A DNA stretch of 64,000 nucleotides from Pelagadaptatus aseana (GTDB lineage: Bacteria; Pseudomonadota; Gammaproteobacteria; Pseudomonadales; Cellvibrionaceae). The translations under genes and the position numbers were made by a program. The stretch lies in NCBI GenBank assembly GCA_040365065.1, contig BAABNI010000011.1, positions 1-64,000 on the forward strand, in the 5' to 3' direction. Shown piece by piece: positions 52,199 to 62,500 of the stretch. Positions within the stretch are counted from its first letter, which is position 1. Every line of letters starts with the position of its first letter. The notes beneath the pieces are model-generated. The model had not been told where the DNA came from. It saw nothing but the letters and a program-made list of their open reading frames with translations, and did not search any database.

Positions 52199-53194
52199 TC
52201 AAGAACCGGTTAGCGCGACAAAATTTTCCACCGCCGAAATCGCCGATACCCAGGCACCTTCGATGCGCCCCGCCTGAGTCCAATCGCCTAACAGGGACAA
52301 GTGCTGTTGCCGATCCATCCAGACCACATCGGCAACAGAATGGTTATCTGCGATGCTGGCGTAAGCCCAGTAATGGCTGTGCGATTGAGTCAGGGTCAAT
52401 GACTGGTCGAACACCGATTGCAACCACGCCAGACCAATACCCGGCAGCTTTTCCTGGATAGCTTTACCCTGACTTTCACTCCAGCCTGGATTGAAATGCA
52501 ACATCCACTGCTCGGCCGTGGATTGCCTTTGCGGGCGGCTGGATAATTTACTGGCCCAGCGCACCTTGTCATCACTGAAAATACCCTGCACATCGGCCGG
52601 GGTGCGTTGCTCGATCTGCAACGCTAATGCCCAGCAGGGTCTGAGGCTGTTGACGGGTATGGCATCGGTTAAATCGGATACCCCATTGATCAGATCAAAT
52701 GTTTGTCTGGCCGGAGCCGAAACAAACAACCAATCGAAATGCTGGTAACAGTAACCCTTCTCATCAAACAGCAACCATTCATCATCGGCTTTCTCTACAC
52801 GGGTAATCCGGGTTTCACGACGAATGCTAATGCCCTGCGATAAATGATGGGCAATACTGTTCATGCCGGGCACACCCACGTAACGAATTTGATCATCCGC
52901 TGAGGGGCTCAAAACACCACCTTTATAAACGTGGGGATCAAACTGCCAGGGTTGCACTACACCGGCACTGAGCCATTGTTCGGTGGCGGCCACAAACCGG
53001 GGATCGCGGGCGGTAAAATATTGGGCGCCAATATCCAGTGAGGTTTCTGTTTCCTGCCACTGCAGACGCTTGCTGCAGAGACGACCGCCACGACCACGAG
53101 ACTTTTCGAAGACGATCACCTGATGGCCCAATTTCTGAAGTTGCTGTGCGGCGGTCAGACCTGCAATGCCCGCCCCGATAATGGCTATATTCAT
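52199..53194 (-). CDS. NAD(P)/FAD-dependent oxidoreductase (renalase-like amine oxidase fold)
   Basis: 331 residues. FAD-binding IIGAGIAGLTAAQQLQKLG and KSRGRGGRLCSKR at the N-terminus, DIGAQYFTARDPRF, and a C-terminal GDWTQAGRIEGAWVSAISA follow the renalase-like pattern of bacterial flavoproteins that are regularly found beside photolyase genes. The reaction is unknown. AAGG stands 6 bases before the ATG. Confidence 0.85.
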   Translation of the reverse strand: MNIAIIGAGIAGLTAAQQLQKLGHQVIVFEKSRGRGGRLCSKRLQWQETETSLDIGAQYFTARDPRFVAATEQWLSAGVVQPWQFDPHVYKGGVLSPSADDQIRYVGVPGMNSIAHHLSQGISIRRETRITRVEKADDEWLLFDEKGYCYQHFDWLFVSAPARQTFDLINGVSDLTDAIPVNSLRPCWALALQIEQRTPADVQGIFSDDKVRWASKLSSRPQRQSTAEQWMLHFNPGWSESQGKAIQEKLPGIGLAWLQSVFDQSLTLTQSHSHYWAYASIADNHSVADVVWMDRQQHLSLLGDWTQAGRIEGAWVSAISAVENFVALTGS

Positions 53195-53405
53195 GCAAAA
53201 CCTTGAATTTATTTATCGCCCGGCGATGGTTTAGGAAAAGCTCTTGGGAGCCTCAATTCAACCGGGTACATCAATCATTGATACGCAATCCATACCCGAT
53301 CAGATGATCCAGAAGATCGGCTTTCAGGGTTTGTGCGTAACACCAGATGCTGAACTTAACGCTGATTTTCCAATCCAAAATGGCAATCAACCAGAGGCTT
53401 TCATC

Positions 53406-54287
53406 ATGCATACCCTTCAACTGAACGATGGCCACACGATTCCTGCCCAAGCCTACGGCACCTGCGCCATAGGCGGCTGGCAACAGGACGATCAATATGT
53501 GGTCGACACCATCCTCAAAGCCATTGCCTGTGGCTATCGTCACTTCGACACCGCCTCACTCTATGGCAACGAGCGCAGTCTTGGCAAAGCCATCCAGGCA
53601 TCTGGCATCCCCAGAGAAGAGTTCTTTATTGTCTCCAAGGTCTGGGATAACCAGCAGGGTTATGAGCAAACCCTGACCGCGTTTGAACAGAGTCTGGCCC
53701 GACTGCAGATGGAGTATGTGGATCTGTATCTGGTGCACTGGCCAGTACCCGAGCAAACCCGGGCCACCTGGCAAGCCATGGAGGCGCTGCACGATCAGGG
53801 CAAGGTACGGTCGCTGGGTCTGTCCAACTTTAGGCAACAGGATATCGAAGACCTGCTGGGGTTTGCCAGAATCAAACCCACCTACAATCAACTGGAGCTG
53901 CATCCCTATCTGACGCAATCGGCCCTGTGCGACTTTTGCCAGGACAATGGCATTGTGGTGGCCTGCTGGTCGCCTCTGGGATCAGGGACCTGGAGTAACA
54001 CCCCCACCAGTGAAAAGCCCATTGCCGACCCGGTCATTGCCGCCATTGCCGACAAGTATCAGGTGGGCCCGGCACAGGTGATTTTAAAATGGGATATCCA
54101 GCAGCAGCGCATTGTCCTGCCCAAGGCAGAGAGTGAAACCAATATGCGCAAGAATCTGGAACTGGACGGGTTTGAATTAACCGAAGAGGAGATTGCGGCG
54201 ATCAATCAACTCAATCGCGATCACCGCTTTGGCGCAGATCCGGATACCGCCTACGCCGACAATATGGCCATGACAGTACCCGCCTGA
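53406..54287 (+). CDS. aldo/keto reductase
   Basis: 293 residues of the AKR5/2,5-diketo-gluconate reductase type. Catalytic tetrad: Asp and Tyr in HFDTASLYGNE, Lys in VSKVWDN, His in LVHWPVPE. The NADP-binding region includes PKAESETNMRKNL. The ATG at 53406 starts the conserved strand (MHTLQLNDGHTIPA); the open frame to 53244 is not conserved-looking. Its stop is 8 bases from the convergent porin gene's stop. Confidence 0.88.
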   Translation: MHTLQLNDGHTIPAQAYGTCAIGGWQQDDQYVVDTILKAIACGYRHFDTASLYGNERSLGKAIQASGIPREEFFIVSKVWDNQQGYEQTLTAFEQSLARLQMEYVDLYLVHWPVPEQTRATWQAMEALHDQGKVRSLGLSNFRQQDIEDLLGFARIKPTYNQLELHPYLTQSALCDFCQDNGIVVACWSPLGSGTWSNTPTSEKPIADPVIAAIADKYQVGPAQVILKWDIQQQRIVLPKAESETNMRKNLELDGFELTEEEIAAINQLNRDHRFGADPDTAYADNMAMTVPA

Positions 54288-54294
54288 ACAGTGC

Positions 54295-55743
54295 TCAGTC
54301 GAAATTAAACTGCGACATAAACTGGATACGCGAGGCGTCCCCCGTCTCGCCGTTGTTATTGGTGCGCTCACCATAGAGGTATTCAACACCCGTGGTCACC
54401 CGGTCGGTGACATTCCACACCAGATTGGCTGAGGTGTAGAGAGTGTCGTTGTAGCCGTGAGGGTTATCCAATTCGGATATGATGTTATCCAATTCCACCT
54501 CGGAGTAAACGAAAGTTGAACTCAGATTGGGCTTCCACCAGAACTGATAAGCCACTTGCCAGGCCGTGGCCTCCAGCTCTTTGATGCTCTGGCCGTCATT
54601 AACTAGCACGGCATTACTGGCGATATCGTTGTTACCAAGATCGGTGATCAGATGGCCCATACCATCGGTCCAGGTGTACTGGTACTGCAACATATGGCGA
54701 TCACCAAAACGGTGGCGACCACTGAAAGCAACACCGCTGCCATTGAGGTTGTAGCTGTCACTAAAATCGGTATTACCATCGCTGTTGGTGTCAATATTCG
54801 CATTCACCTCCAGATCTGCCCAGGCCAGTGCCAGCTGATAAAAATTGGGGCCATCGTCATAACTGATATTGGCAATCACATCCGGAAAGGCATTTTCAAA
54901 GTCGGTGATGGTGCAATCCACCGAGCCACAATTGGCCCCATCCACATTGGCCGGATCATAGCTGCTGTCTTCCAGCGCGGCGACAAATGACCAGCGATCG
55001 TCAATTTTATGCTTGTAGCGAATCTGTTGATTACGTCCTGGCATTTGCGAACCCGGACCTTCAAAATCGAGGGTATTGGGCAGGGATTCGAGACTGCCAA
55101 AGTTGGTCCAGGTCTGCCCCAGCAGCCAGTTACCCAACTCACCGTAAGCATGGCGCAAACGGAAACTGTCACCGGCACCGCCATAGAAGTCGCCTTCCAG
55201 ATGGGTTTTAAAACGGCCATAGTCGGTCATGCCGGCAGCACTGATACCCAGGCGGCTCTGCTTGGCGTGCATATTGGTCTGCTTGCCACGGGTAAAGACC
55301 GAAGGATCACTGCCAATGTGATATTGATTGTCGCCGTCATTGGCGTTGCCATCGTTTTGCGGCTTCCACTTCACCGGAATCTGGGCCGGCACAAAGGTAT
55401 TTTCACTGCCGGTGCGATCGCCTTCGTAGATCATGTCCATGCGCACGTACCCGTTCACCGATATATCGATGTCGCTCTTGGAAATGCGCAGAGCATGGCC
55501 CGGTTCGGCAACTGGCTGATTGGCCAGCGGATTGACCGGCTCACCGCTATCCAGTGCTTGAGTGGATACGCCCTTCTTGAGAAGATTCAGCTCCTGTTTA
55601 ACGTCCTTGAGAGCGCTCTGGGTTTGTTGCAACTCGGCACGAAGCTTTTGTAACTCCTCCTGCCAACTCCCCTCTTCCATCGCAGATAAAACAGGTGAAG
55701 TGGAGATCATGATGGCGGCTGCGAGCAGTTTGAGTCGTGGCAT
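54295..55743 (-). CDS. DcaP-like trimeric outer-membrane porin
   Basis: 482 residues with a signal peptide ending near LSAM. A coiled-coil segment (residues 25-60, LQKLRAELQQTQSALKDVKQEL) precedes a 16-18-strand barrel, the arrangement of Acinetobacter DcaP porins, which admit dicarboxylates and other small anions. Barrel strands continue to the end (SRIQFMSQFNFD; the terminal Asp after Phe is atypical). A perfect AAGGAGG site precedes the ATG. Confidence 0.85.
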   Translation of the reverse strand: MPRLKLLAAAIMISTSPVLSAMEEGSWQEELQKLRAELQQTQSALKDVKQELNLLKKGVSTQALDSGEPVNPLANQPVAEPGHALRISKSDIDISVNGYVRMDMIYEGDRTGSENTFVPAQIPVKWKPQNDGNANDGDNQYHIGSDPSVFTRGKQTNMHAKQSRLGISAAGMTDYGRFKTHLEGDFYGGAGDSFRLRHAYGELGNWLLGQTWTNFGSLESLPNTLDFEGPGSQMPGRNQQIRYKHKIDDRWSFVAALEDSSYDPANVDGANCGSVDCTITDFENAFPDVIANISYDDGPNFYQLALAWADLEVNANIDTNSDGNTDFSDSYNLNGSGVAFSGRHRFGDRHMLQYQYTWTDGMGHLITDLGNNDIASNAVLVNDGQSIKELEATAWQVAYQFWWKPNLSSTFVYSEVELDNIISELDNPHGYNDTLYTSANLVWNVTDRVTTGVEYLYGERTNNNGETGDASRIQFMSQFNFD

Positions 55744-55903
55744 GGCGTCCTCCTTGGGGTCGCGTTTAACGGTTCTAGGAATTCAAGTTCAGAGGTCTCA
55801 GGCTGTCAATTTGAAATCACAAAAAAAGCTCGCTTTTTAACCAATAACACACAAGCGCAATACGTTTGCACACATTGCAAGCCCGCTAACGAGAGCCCAG
55901 TTC

Positions 55904-56809
55904 ATGAACCACAATAAAAAATCAGCCACCGAGTCCATCTCCCAAGTGAGCCCAAAAACCCACCTTGTTCTGGGCGGAGGCGGTGTTGCCGGTATTGCCT
56001 GGATGACCGGCTTGCTGCTGGCGCTGGAGGAAAACGGCTTTCATATCAATCAATTGCAACGTCTGGTTGGCACCTCCGCCGGCGCCACTGTCGCCGCCCA
56101 AATCAGCAGCGGTACGCCCCTGAGTGAGCTCTATCAGCGCCAAACCGACCCACAGCATCAGGTTGGGGAGCTCAAGCCCGATATCAGCCTGCCCCGGCTC
56201 GGCCTCTCTCTGATGATGCATCTGCTGTTATCGGCTAAAAACCCACAGCGTTACCGCCGCCGGATCGGGAAAATGGCCAGAAAAACCAATCGCGTAGCGC
56301 CCGAAGACCGCCGAGCGGTTATCGAACAGCGTCTGCCCAGCCACCAGTGGCCTGACATGGACCTGAACATCATCACGGTCAACACCGCCACGGGTGAACC
56401 ACGCTGCCTCGACCGTAGCAGCCAGATTGATCTGGTGGACGCTGTTACAGCCAGTTGTGCCGTGCCCGGGATATGGCCCACGGTGCAACTGGATGACGGC
56501 ATTTATATGGATGGTGGCATGCAATCGACCGATAACGCGCTCTACGCCCGTGGTGCGGACCGGCTGCTGGTGATCTCCCCCATGGGGGGCAGCAATCCGC
56601 TGATACCGGGAGAGACACTGGAAGAGGATCTGGCCGTACTGGAACAGGAAGGAACCCAGGCATGGGTCATTAAGCCCGACGAGACCAGCAAACTGGCGAT
56701 GGGCAAGGATCCGCTGGAACCCACAACCCGCCAGCCAGCCGCCGAGGCGGGTTATCAACAGGGGCTCAGGGAAGTTGACAGGGTGATGCAGACTCTGGGA
56801 CTGTCTTGA
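55904..56809 (+). CDS. patatin-like phospholipase
   Basis: 301 residues. Oxyanion glycine loop LGGGGVAGIAW, nucleophile Ser in VGTSAGATVA, and Asp in YMDGGMQS give the Ser-Asp dyad of the patatin family. Intracellular, no leader. Likely lipid acyl hydrolase; substrate unknown. It is convergent with the signalling gene at 56822. Confidence 0.88.
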   Translation: MNHNKKSATESISQVSPKTHLVLGGGGVAGIAWMTGLLLALEENGFHINQLQRLVGTSAGATVAAQISSGTPLSELYQRQTDPQHQVGELKPDISLPRLGLSLMMHLLLSAKNPQRYRRRIGKMARKTNRVAPEDRRAVIEQRLPSHQWPDMDLNIITVNTATGEPRCLDRSSQIDLVDAVTASCAVPGIWPTVQLDDGIYMDGGMQSTDNALYARGADRLLVISPMGGSNPLIPGETLEEDLAVLEQEGTQAWVIKPDETSKLAMGKDPLEPTTRQPAAEAGYQQGLREVDRVMQTLGLS

Positions 56810-56821
56810 TGCAACACCCGG

Positions 56822-58360
56822 TCAAACCGGCAGACTGACCGAGACATCCGTGCCCTGCCGGGCGGACGATTTAAAGCTGATTTCACCGTGTTGGACTTCG
56901 GTAAACATCTTGGCGGCGTAGGTGCCCAGACCCGCAGCGTTCTTTTTGCCGTGGGTGGAGTATTTGTCAAAGAAAGTGTCGCGCACCTCTTCGGGAATGG
57001 CGCCGGCATTGTGAATGGTGATGGTATTGAACAGGCCGGTGCGTTTGATCGCCCGCTCCATATCCAGCACCACCGCAGACCCTCTCGGGGCCGCCTCAAT
57101 GGCGTTGACAAACAGGCTGTTGAACAGGGAACGACACAGGCTCTCCTCACCGGAGACAATGCAGTCATCCACATTGTTTTTGATCTCCAGCAGCTTCTCC
57201 CGGATCGAAACGATATTGGCCATAACCACATCCTCAAGGATGGTTTTGAGATTGAGACTGACCGGTTCCAGCTGATAATCACCGCCCTCCAGCCTGCCGA
57301 CCAACATCATATTCTCCACCAGACTGGCCATCTGCTGACAGGATGAGCGCAGCACTTCGGCATTCTCAACCACCTTCTCGGGGTCTCTGGAATATTTTTC
57401 CACCAGATCCACGGCTTTCATCATTTCTGAAACCGGCCGTTTCAAATCATGCTGCAGGACGCGATCAAAGTCTTCCTTAAGGCGCGCATTTTCAAGCATC
57501 AGATTCACTTGATATCGCAGCAGATGGTTGCCCTGAATCAGCCGGCAGTGGGCTGCCACTCTGGCTTTCACCACCGAAGGCACAATCGGCTTGGTGATAT
57601 AATCAAGGGCACCCATTTCAAAGCCCTCGACAATCTGCTGATCCTGATCGAGAGCGGTCAAAAAGATCACCGCTATGTGTTGCGTCCCGGGTGCGGCTTT
57701 AAGCCGTCGGCATACCTCCAGGCCATCCATGCCCGGCATCATAATGTCCAGCAATACCAGATCGGGTGGTGCTTCTCCGGTACACAATTTTAACGCCCGC
57801 TCGCCGGAGTTGGCCGCCATCACCCGATAATCCTGCCTGAGGATGTCACTGATAATCTGGATATTATCCGGAATATCGTCCACGACCAGAATCTTCAGCT
57901 TCTTCTTGGTTTCCGTTTCAATACGTGAAGCATAAACGTGAGAGGGCTTGGCCATGCCGCGTTTGATGCGCTCTATCAGGATCTGGGCTGAAAAGGGTTT
58001 TACCACAAAATCCGACACACCACTTTTGATGGCAGCGACGACTTCAGCCTGTTCCAGAGTCGCAGACACCATAATGAACGGCAGCTGGATAGTTTTGGAA
58101 TCAGCACGTACACGCCGCAACAGCTCCAGACCGTCCATCTTCGGCAACTGACGTTCGGCAATAATCAAATCCACTTTGTTGTGTTGCAGTATATTCAGCG
58201 CCGCCTCACCATCTGAAGCCGGGTGCACCTTGTCAAAACCGGCATCGATGAGGATGGCGGAGATGGTCGATCGCATATTTTCAAAATTGTCGACAACCAA
58301 CGCCGACAGCCCCCGGAAAGGCTTATCAAAATTAACAATTTGATGATTAGACGTGTTCAT
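56822..58360 (-). CDS. double-receiver signalling protein with histidine-kinase-like output
   Basis: 512 residues. REC1 (15-130) carries glutamate at the phosphorylation site (E69 in LIIAERQLPKMDG) and has VDN in the acidic pocket; REC2 (155-270) is intact (D205 in LVLLDIMMPGMDG, K257 region ITKPI). A HisKA-like helix with H304 in LQHDLKRPV and an HATPase-like domain with the N-box NAIEAAP (N419) and GLGTYAAKMF follow. REC1 may be locked in an active-like state. The output could phosphorylate other receivers or compete for ATP. It is divergent from the REC-HD-GYP gene. Confidence 0.88.
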   Translation of the reverse strand: MNTSNHQIVNFDKPFRGLSALVVDNFENMRSTISAILIDAGFDKVHPASDGEAALNILQHNKVDLIIAERQLPKMDGLELLRRVRADSKTIQLPFIMVSATLEQAEVVAAIKSGVSDFVVKPFSAQILIERIKRGMAKPSHVYASRIETETKKKLKILVVDDIPDNIQIISDILRQDYRVMAANSGERALKLCTGEAPPDLVLLDIMMPGMDGLEVCRRLKAAPGTQHIAVIFLTALDQDQQIVEGFEMGALDYITKPIVPSVVKARVAAHCRLIQGNHLLRYQVNLMLENARLKEDFDRVLQHDLKRPVSEMMKAVDLVEKYSRDPEKVVENAEVLRSSCQQMASLVENMMLVGRLEGGDYQLEPVSLNLKTILEDVVMANIVSIREKLLEIKNNVDDCIVSGEESLCRSLFNSLFVNAIEAAPRGSAVVLDMERAIKRTGLFNTITIHNAGAIPEEVRDTFFDKYSTHGKKNAAGLGTYAAKMFTEVQHGEISFKSSARQGTDVSVSLPV

Positions 58361-58549
58361 GGATTCTGCGCTAGATTTAATTAACTGGCCCTAACAATAA
58401 TAGGATAGATTAACGTAATTTACGGTCATATGACTCCAACTTCAGCAGATAAGTTGCAAAGGTTTCAGGCCCGCTGCCCGACACAGTGACCCTGGCAGTC
58501 TGACCAAAACCACCCAACCAAAGCCATAAACCGGCTACGAGTAACAATC

Positions 58550-59584
<1,035 letters not shown>

Positions 59585-59589
59585 GCGCG

Positions 59590-62500
59590 ATGACGGACAG
59601 CACATTGGAACCATCGCTCATTCCTTTCCTGCTGCTGCTGACGCTGGTGATGCTGTTTATTATGGCTATCACCAACATCAACCGAAACGGCTCTGCGTCG
59701 AACCGTGACAAACATTTCAATTCCAAACGCCGGCGCAATGCCATCTTGAGTCTCAATGCTCTGCTGGTGGCCACCATTTTGTCACTGTCCTACGTTGGCC
59801 TTGAAAGAATCCAGCAACGCGAACAGAACAGCTACCGCTGGATTCTGAGCGCTGTCCTCGAAACCACCAATCAGGGTTTACAAATCTGGGCCAACAACAA
59901 TCTGAAGCAGTTGTTGACCATTGCCGAGAGGCCGGCCATTGTCGACTTGACCCAAGCCCTGCTGGAAGAGCACAAAGACGGTAAAAATCTGGTACACAGC
60001 ACCCAGCGAACCCGGATTCGGGATTATTTGCAGATCCATAACCCAACGCTGGCTGCAAGCTATTCTCTGGTTTCGGCCAATTACATCAATATTGCCAGCT
60101 ACGATGAGAGCGTGCTTGGCAACATCAATCTGATTGCAGATAAGTATCGTCACCTGCTTGCCAGGGTACTTTGGGGGCAACCGCAATTTATCCCCCCCAT
60201 TCAGTTCGCACCGGACCATCGCCGCAAGGACTCCCCTGTTGCTTTTTTTGCCGCACCGATCAAAGACGCCAATGGTCAGTCCGTTGCCATTCTGATTCAG
60301 CACATTGACCCGTCTCTGGAGTTCAGTGCCATCATGGCCGGTGGACGCGTGGGCGACAGCGGGGAAACCTATGCCCTTAATGAGGATGGGGTTTTAATTT
60401 CAGAAAGCCGTTTTACCCGAGCGCTAAAACAGCAGGGCATTTTAGAGCAGGATCAGAGCTCCATATTAAAATTACAAGCCGACATCAACGCGCCAACCTC
60501 TCAGAACCAACTGACCAATATGACCAAGGGCATCACCTTCAAAGAGGCGGGCACTAACGTCGAAGGCTACCCGGATTACCGCGGCGTCAAAGTGATTGGA
60601 ACCTGGTTATGGAATGACGAGCTCAATCTGGGGCTCGCCACCGAAATTGACCGCAATGAGGCATACGACAGCTATTACTTTATACGCAATGCCCTGATCA
60701 TTTTGATCGCCCTGACGCTGCTGATGTCGATCGGCAGCCTGACCTTCAGCATTCGCTCAAGCAACCGCGCCGGGCGCGAACTGGAGCAGGCCAAGGACAA
60801 TCTGGAAGAGCAACTGCATCGGCGCACCGAAGAGATCAAGGATCATGAAGAGCAATACCTGAGATTATTCGAATCCACCCGTGATGCCGTAATTCTGATG
60901 ACAGCGGACAGATTTCTTAATTGCAACTCGGCCGCCACCGAACTGCTGGGTTATGATCTGGACGAATTGAAATTGCTCGGGGTTGAGGATGTTTCTCCCC
61001 CAACCCAACCGGGCGGTGAAAACTCGCTTGAACTTTCCCGGAATTATATAAAACAGGCACTGGGTAAACAGAAAGCCTTGTTTGAATGGGTGCACCGCCA
61101 TAAAGACGGCACCGACTTTATCTGCGAAGTATTACTGCAACCGGCGGAGTGGGAAGACGCCGAAGTGATCATGGCGGTGATCCGGGATATTCGCAAGCGC
61201 AAGGCCAATGAACACGCACTGCAACAGAGCCAGGAGCGACTCAATCTGGCCATGTCGGGCGCCAATGCCGGCATGTGGGACTGGAACGCCATCACCGGAG
61301 AATTTATCACCAACGACATCTGGTGCACCATGCTCGGCTTTACCGATCAGGAACTGGTTCATGAGTACGGCGACAGCCACAATCGCTGGGTCAAACTGAT
61401 TCATCCTGAGGACAGAGAAGAGGCCGTCAACGCCTTGCAAAACCATGTGCTGGGGATGAGTGACGCCTACCATGATGAGTTTCGCATGCGCACCAAATCC
61501 GGAGAATACAAGTGGATTCTCTGCGTCGGTAAAGCGTTCGAACGCAACAGCGACAATGCCGCCAATCGGGTACTCGGCATACATCTGGACATTGATGAAA
61601 CCAAACAACTACAACAGGCACTGGGCAAGGAAAAACAACGAGTCGACGTCATTCTCAATGCCACTCCCGACCCCATTTTGGTTGTGCAAACTCAAGGCAC
61701 CATTCTCGATGCCAATCAGGCATGCAGCCAAACACTGGGTTACAGTCACGCAGAATTAATCGGCAAACCGCTTGAAGCTCTGCTGTCTGCCAAAGCATCT
61801 TCCAACCAGAGCAATCGACTGGAGCGGTTACTTGAAGGAAAAGATAAACACAGCGGCCAGCGACTGGATTTCAAGATTCAAAACAAACGCGGCGACGAAC
61901 TGATCATTGAAGTGAAATTAAGCAGCATCTTCTTTGATAACGAGGATCTGTTGATTGTCGGTTTGCATGACGTCACCCTAGAACGTGAAGCCGAGCAAAG
62001 CTTGCTGGAAGCCAAACGCATGGCCGACGATGCCAACAACGCCAAGTCCAACTTCCTGGCCAACATGTCGCACGAAATCCGCACCCCGATGAACGCCATC
62101 ATCGGCATGAGTCATCTGGCACTGCAAAGCGACCTTAATCGCAAGCAGCGCGGTTACATCAGCAAGGTCCATCGCAGCGCCGAATCCCTACTGGGAATCA
62201 TCAATGACATTCTGGACTTTTCAAAAATTGAGTCTGGAAAATTGGATATGGAGTTCACCAATTTCAGACTCGAAGATGTGATGGACAACCTCTCCAACCT
62301 GATTGGCCTCAAAGCCGAAGAGAGCGACCTCGAGCTGAATTTCAATGTGGAGCCCGATGTCCCCACCGCCCTGAAAGGCGATCCGATGCGTCTCGGTCAA
62401 ATTCTCTTGAACCTTGGCAATAATGCCATCAAGTTTTCCAATTCCGGCGACGAAGTGCTGATCAACGTCAAACTCGAAAACCGTTTCGACAACAAGGCGA

